This document shows, piece by piece, positions 21,589-23,807 of a stretch of 23,807 nucleotides of DNA. Within the stretch, counting starts at the first letter, position 1; each line of letters begins with the position of its first letter. The notes beneath the pieces were generated by a model. That model did no database searches. It saw only the letters and a list, made by a program, of their open reading frames with translations, and had not been told where the DNA came from. The stretch is from UBA9926 sp023261215 (GTDB lineage: Bacteria; Pseudomonadota; Gammaproteobacteria; Pseudomonadales; Azotimanducaceae): positions 1 to 23,807 of the forward strand of contig JAYPYV010000040.1 of NCBI GenBank assembly GCA_038136035.1, in the 5' to 3' direction. A program made the position numbers and the translations under genes.

Positions 21589-23807
21589 ATGAAATTAAAC
21601 GTTTTTAACCGGGCATTGCGCCCGGGATCTCTGCTGAATTACGGCCTCTTCTTGCTCACTGCTTCGAGCCACGCATTGGCAAACGAAATGGAGGAGGTTG
21701 TTGTTCAGGCTTCCCTATTGCATCGAAACGCTGATACCGGCGCAACGCCCTTACACGTCGTCGACGAGGAACGACTTTCTAGCGAGCCCATGCTCAGCCT
21801 CGGGGAAACCTTAGACGGCCTGCTTGGCGTCAGTACCGCAGACTACGGCAGCGGCGTTGGGCAACCCGTCATCAGAGGCATGTCGGGTAACCGCGTTCGC
21901 GTCTTACAAAATGGTCATGTGACGCGCGATATATCTGGCTTGGGCGGCGACCACATCAACGAGGTCATGCTCGAAAATGCTCAGCAGATCGAAGTGGTTA
22001 GAGGGCCCGCATCGCTGCTTTTCGCGAACGGCACAATTGGCGGCATCGTCAATGTTGTGGACCAAGCAATTGCTCAAACCAACCTGACGAGTCCGAGATT
22101 TAGTTTGTCTACTGAACGCCAAACCGTGAACGATGGAGAGGCTTTGTCGCTTGATGCCGGGCATCACTTACTTGGCCTCAACTGGCACTATGAAGGGAGC
22201 TACAGCAACTTTAACGCCTACGACGTCCCAGATGGCGCCATTGACCCTGAACCGATGCACGAGGAAGCAGGCGATGCGCATGACGAACCAGATAATGATC
22301 ACGCGCTGAGCTTTCTGGAAAACAGCGATACGCGTCGAAACAATCATCGAGTGGGTGTGTCAAAAGCCGGTGATTGGGGATACGTCGGAGGCGCCTTCAC
22401 TCAACAGGAAAGCGTTTACGGGATCCCAGTTCATGCGGACGCTCATGAAGCGGACCTCGACCATGAAGAAGATCTGAATCACGATGACGAGCATGGGGAG
22501 GAGCGTATTTTCTCGGCAACACAGTCGCGCGTTTGGTCGCTTGAGGGTCAAATCAATCGAGCGCTCGGCCCAATTCGCTCAATCAACTTTTCGTTTCAAG
22601 ATTCCGAGTACAAGTTGACCGAACAGCATGCTGAAGCAGAGCACAGCGACGATGTTTTCGTTGAGGAGGAGGGTCCGACCCTATTCACTAACGACGCACG
22701 CGAGCTCAGCGTAAAACTCAACCTCGATTCAGATATCGCATCCCATCGAGTGGTGGTGAACTTGGCAGAGGAAGCCGTTGCCATCGTGGGCGAAGAGGCG
22801 TTCATGCTGCCGACGGAGTCCAAAGAAGTGACCATGGGTTATTACTTCAGCCAGGAATGGCCAGAGGGATTTCATTTCGACTTGGGCGCCCGTTTCGATA
22901 GCCTGAACCGAAAAGGTCAGGTCGCAAATACCGAGGCTCACGAGGAGGACGGGCACCAAGACGCGACACTTGAAGAGGGAGCGCAGCAAGCGGCGATGGA
23001 AATCGAACCCTTCGACGTGGATTTCTCGACATCCAGTCTTGCCATCAGCCTCTCGCGAGATTTCGGGAGCGATTTTTCTGTGTCGCTCGGTCTTGCTTCA
23101 GTTGAACGTGCCCCTTCCGTGGTCGAGATGTTTATTAATGGGCCCCACCTTGCGGCACAACGATTTGAAGTAGGCGATGCTCGTCTTCATTCAGAGCGCG
23201 GCTTTAACACCGAAATCAATCTGTCCTACGAAGGCTCAACCTTCTTCTGGGCGTGGACGCTTTTTAACAACAACGTCAGTGATTACATCTACCTTCGCGA
23301 TGAACGAGAAGCCACTCACGAGGCAGCGCACGATGAACTCGATCACGGTGGCTTAATTCTGGCGACTTACGAACAAGAAAATGCTTCGTTCACAGGGTAT
23401 GAGTTTGAATTGGGAACTGCTTTCGATCTTTCCTCAGGCAGCATTGAGATAACCTATGGAAGAGATCAAACCAGGGCCCGCCTAGACTCTGGATCCAGCG
23501 TGCCGCGTATTGCACCTACGCGGGACATAGTCTCATTAACCGGTCGCATCAGCAGTTTTTCGACGCGGTTAAGCTACCAGCGAGTCCATGCTCAAACTGA
23601 TGTTGCCGAGAACGAACTCGCCACAGCAGGCTACAACATGCTCAACCTCAGCGTGACGCGCACCTTCAGCCTCGGAACTTCAACGCTGGAGGTGTCATTG
23701 TTTGGTAGAAACCTTCTCGATGATATTGCACGCAGGCACACGTCCTTTGTTAAAGAGGAAGCGCCGCTGCCAGGTCGCAACCTCGGACTCAAATTAGCTT
23801 ACAAACT
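21589..23807 (+). CDS. ZnuD-like TonB-dependent outer-membrane metal receptor (3' end beyond window)
   Basis: Outer-membrane beta-barrel that imports a metal or metal complex using TonB energy. Translation from the ATG gives 739 residues with no stop. A signal peptide (FLLTASSHALA) precedes a TonB-box-like EEVVVQAS. The plug contains LGETLDGLLGVSTADYGSG, PVIRGMSGNRVRVLQNG and QQIEVVRGPASLLFANG with GGIVNV. The barrel has five His/Asp/Glu-rich stretches in likely surface loops: residues 224-238, 282-302, 345-352, 451-456 and 577-586. The last visible residues, EEAPLPGRNLGLKLAYK, match the C-terminal pattern of ZnuD-type receptors, so only a few residues are missing. His-rich loops suggest zinc; nickel, copper or cobalt remain possible. 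The gene follows the small HxH/CxxC protein. Confidence 0.9.
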   Translation, partial: MKLNVFNRALRPGSLLNYGLFLLTASSHALANEMEEVVVQASLLHRNADTGATPLHVVDEERLSSEPMLSLGETLDGLLGVSTADYGSGVGQPVIRGMSGNRVRVLQNGHVTRDISGLGGDHINEVMLENAQQIEVVRGPASLLFANGTIGGIVNVVDQAIAQTNLTSPRFSLSTERQTVNDGEALSLDAGHHLLGLNWHYEGSYSNFNAYDVPDGAIDPEPMHEEAGDAHDEPDNDHALSFLENSDTRRNNHRVGVSKAGDWGYVGGAFTQQESVYGIPVHADAHEADLDHEEDLNHDDEHGEERIFSATQSRVWSLEGQINRALGPIRSINFSFQDSEYKLTEQHAEAEHSDDVFVEEEGPTLFTNDARELSVKLNLDSDIASHRVVVNLAEEAVAIVGEEAFMLPTESKEVTMGYYFSQEWPEGFHFDLGARFDSLNRKGQVANTEAHEEDGHQDATLEEGAQQAAMEIEPFDVDFSTSSLAISLSRDFGSDFSVSLGLASVERAPSVVEMFINGPHLAAQRFEVGDARLHSERGFNTEINLSYEGSTFFWAWTLFNNNVSDYIYLRDEREATHEAAHDELDHGGLILATYEQENASFTGYEFELGTAFDLSSGSIEITYGRDQTRARLDSGSSVPRIAPTRDIVSLTGRISSFSTRLSYQRVHAQTDVAENELATAGYNMLNLSVTRTFSLGTSTLEVSLFGRNLLDDIARRHTSFVKEEAPLPGRNLGLKLAYK

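Overview
The window looks like chromosomal DNA of a free-living, aerobic, probably marine gammaproteobacterium. This rests on gene content: a PomAB/MotAB-type stator pair, an NhaC sodium/proton antiporter, sulfatases, a type I Baeyer-Villiger monooxygenase, GST and kappa-GST-like proteins, and a ZnuD-like TonB receptor. Moderately GC-rich coding DNA fits. The lineage below class level is a guess. There are no rRNA or tRNA genes, insertion sequences, phage genes or CRISPR arrays. Two runs of exactly 100 N (9439-9538 and 20513-20612) are assembly gaps; each cuts into a gene.

Layout. (1) 11-3043, plus strand: a class 1B dihydroorotate dehydrogenase fused to its PyrK electron-transfer partner, then an NhaC antiporter. 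(2) 3365-5161, plus: a Baeyer-Villiger monooxygenase with its own 320-bp upstream region. (3) 5212-12714, minus: a long same-strand series. In transcription order it is a GST-like protein, a tandem kappa-GST/HCCA-isomerase-like protein, a DxD glycosyltransferase-like protein (gapped), a dienelactone-hydrolase-family protein, a response regulator with an unusual output domain, and a cytoplasmic GH3 beta-glucosidase with a PA14 insert. (4) 13105-16923, plus: sulfatase, DUF1330-like membrane protein, sulfatase, behind a good sigma-70 promoter. (5) 16992-19835, minus: motA-motB, then a possible 47-residue ORF, then ilvE (TTG start). (6) 19836-20512: an AT-rich region of about 680 bp with hairpins and one coding-like short ORF. 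(7) 20613-23807: a divergent pair, with a PPOX-family flavoprotein on minus and, on plus, a small HxH/CxxC exported protein followed by a His/Asp/Glu-rich TonB receptor that runs off the window a few residues before its end.

How they may work together. The receptor and small exported protein look like a zinc (or other divalent metal) uptake unit. The sulfatases, monooxygenase, hydrolase, GST-like proteins and GH3 enzyme are consistent with scavenging sulfated, cyclic or glycosylated organic matter. Only operon-scale linkage supports joint action, and no substrate can be read from the sequence. The points most worth a second look are the PyrD-PyrK fusion, the tandem kappa-GST-like protein with one degenerate half, the sulfatase/DUF1330/sulfatase operon, the apparently leaderless promoter of the small metal-motif protein, and the structured gene-free regions at 9991-10313 and 19836-20512.
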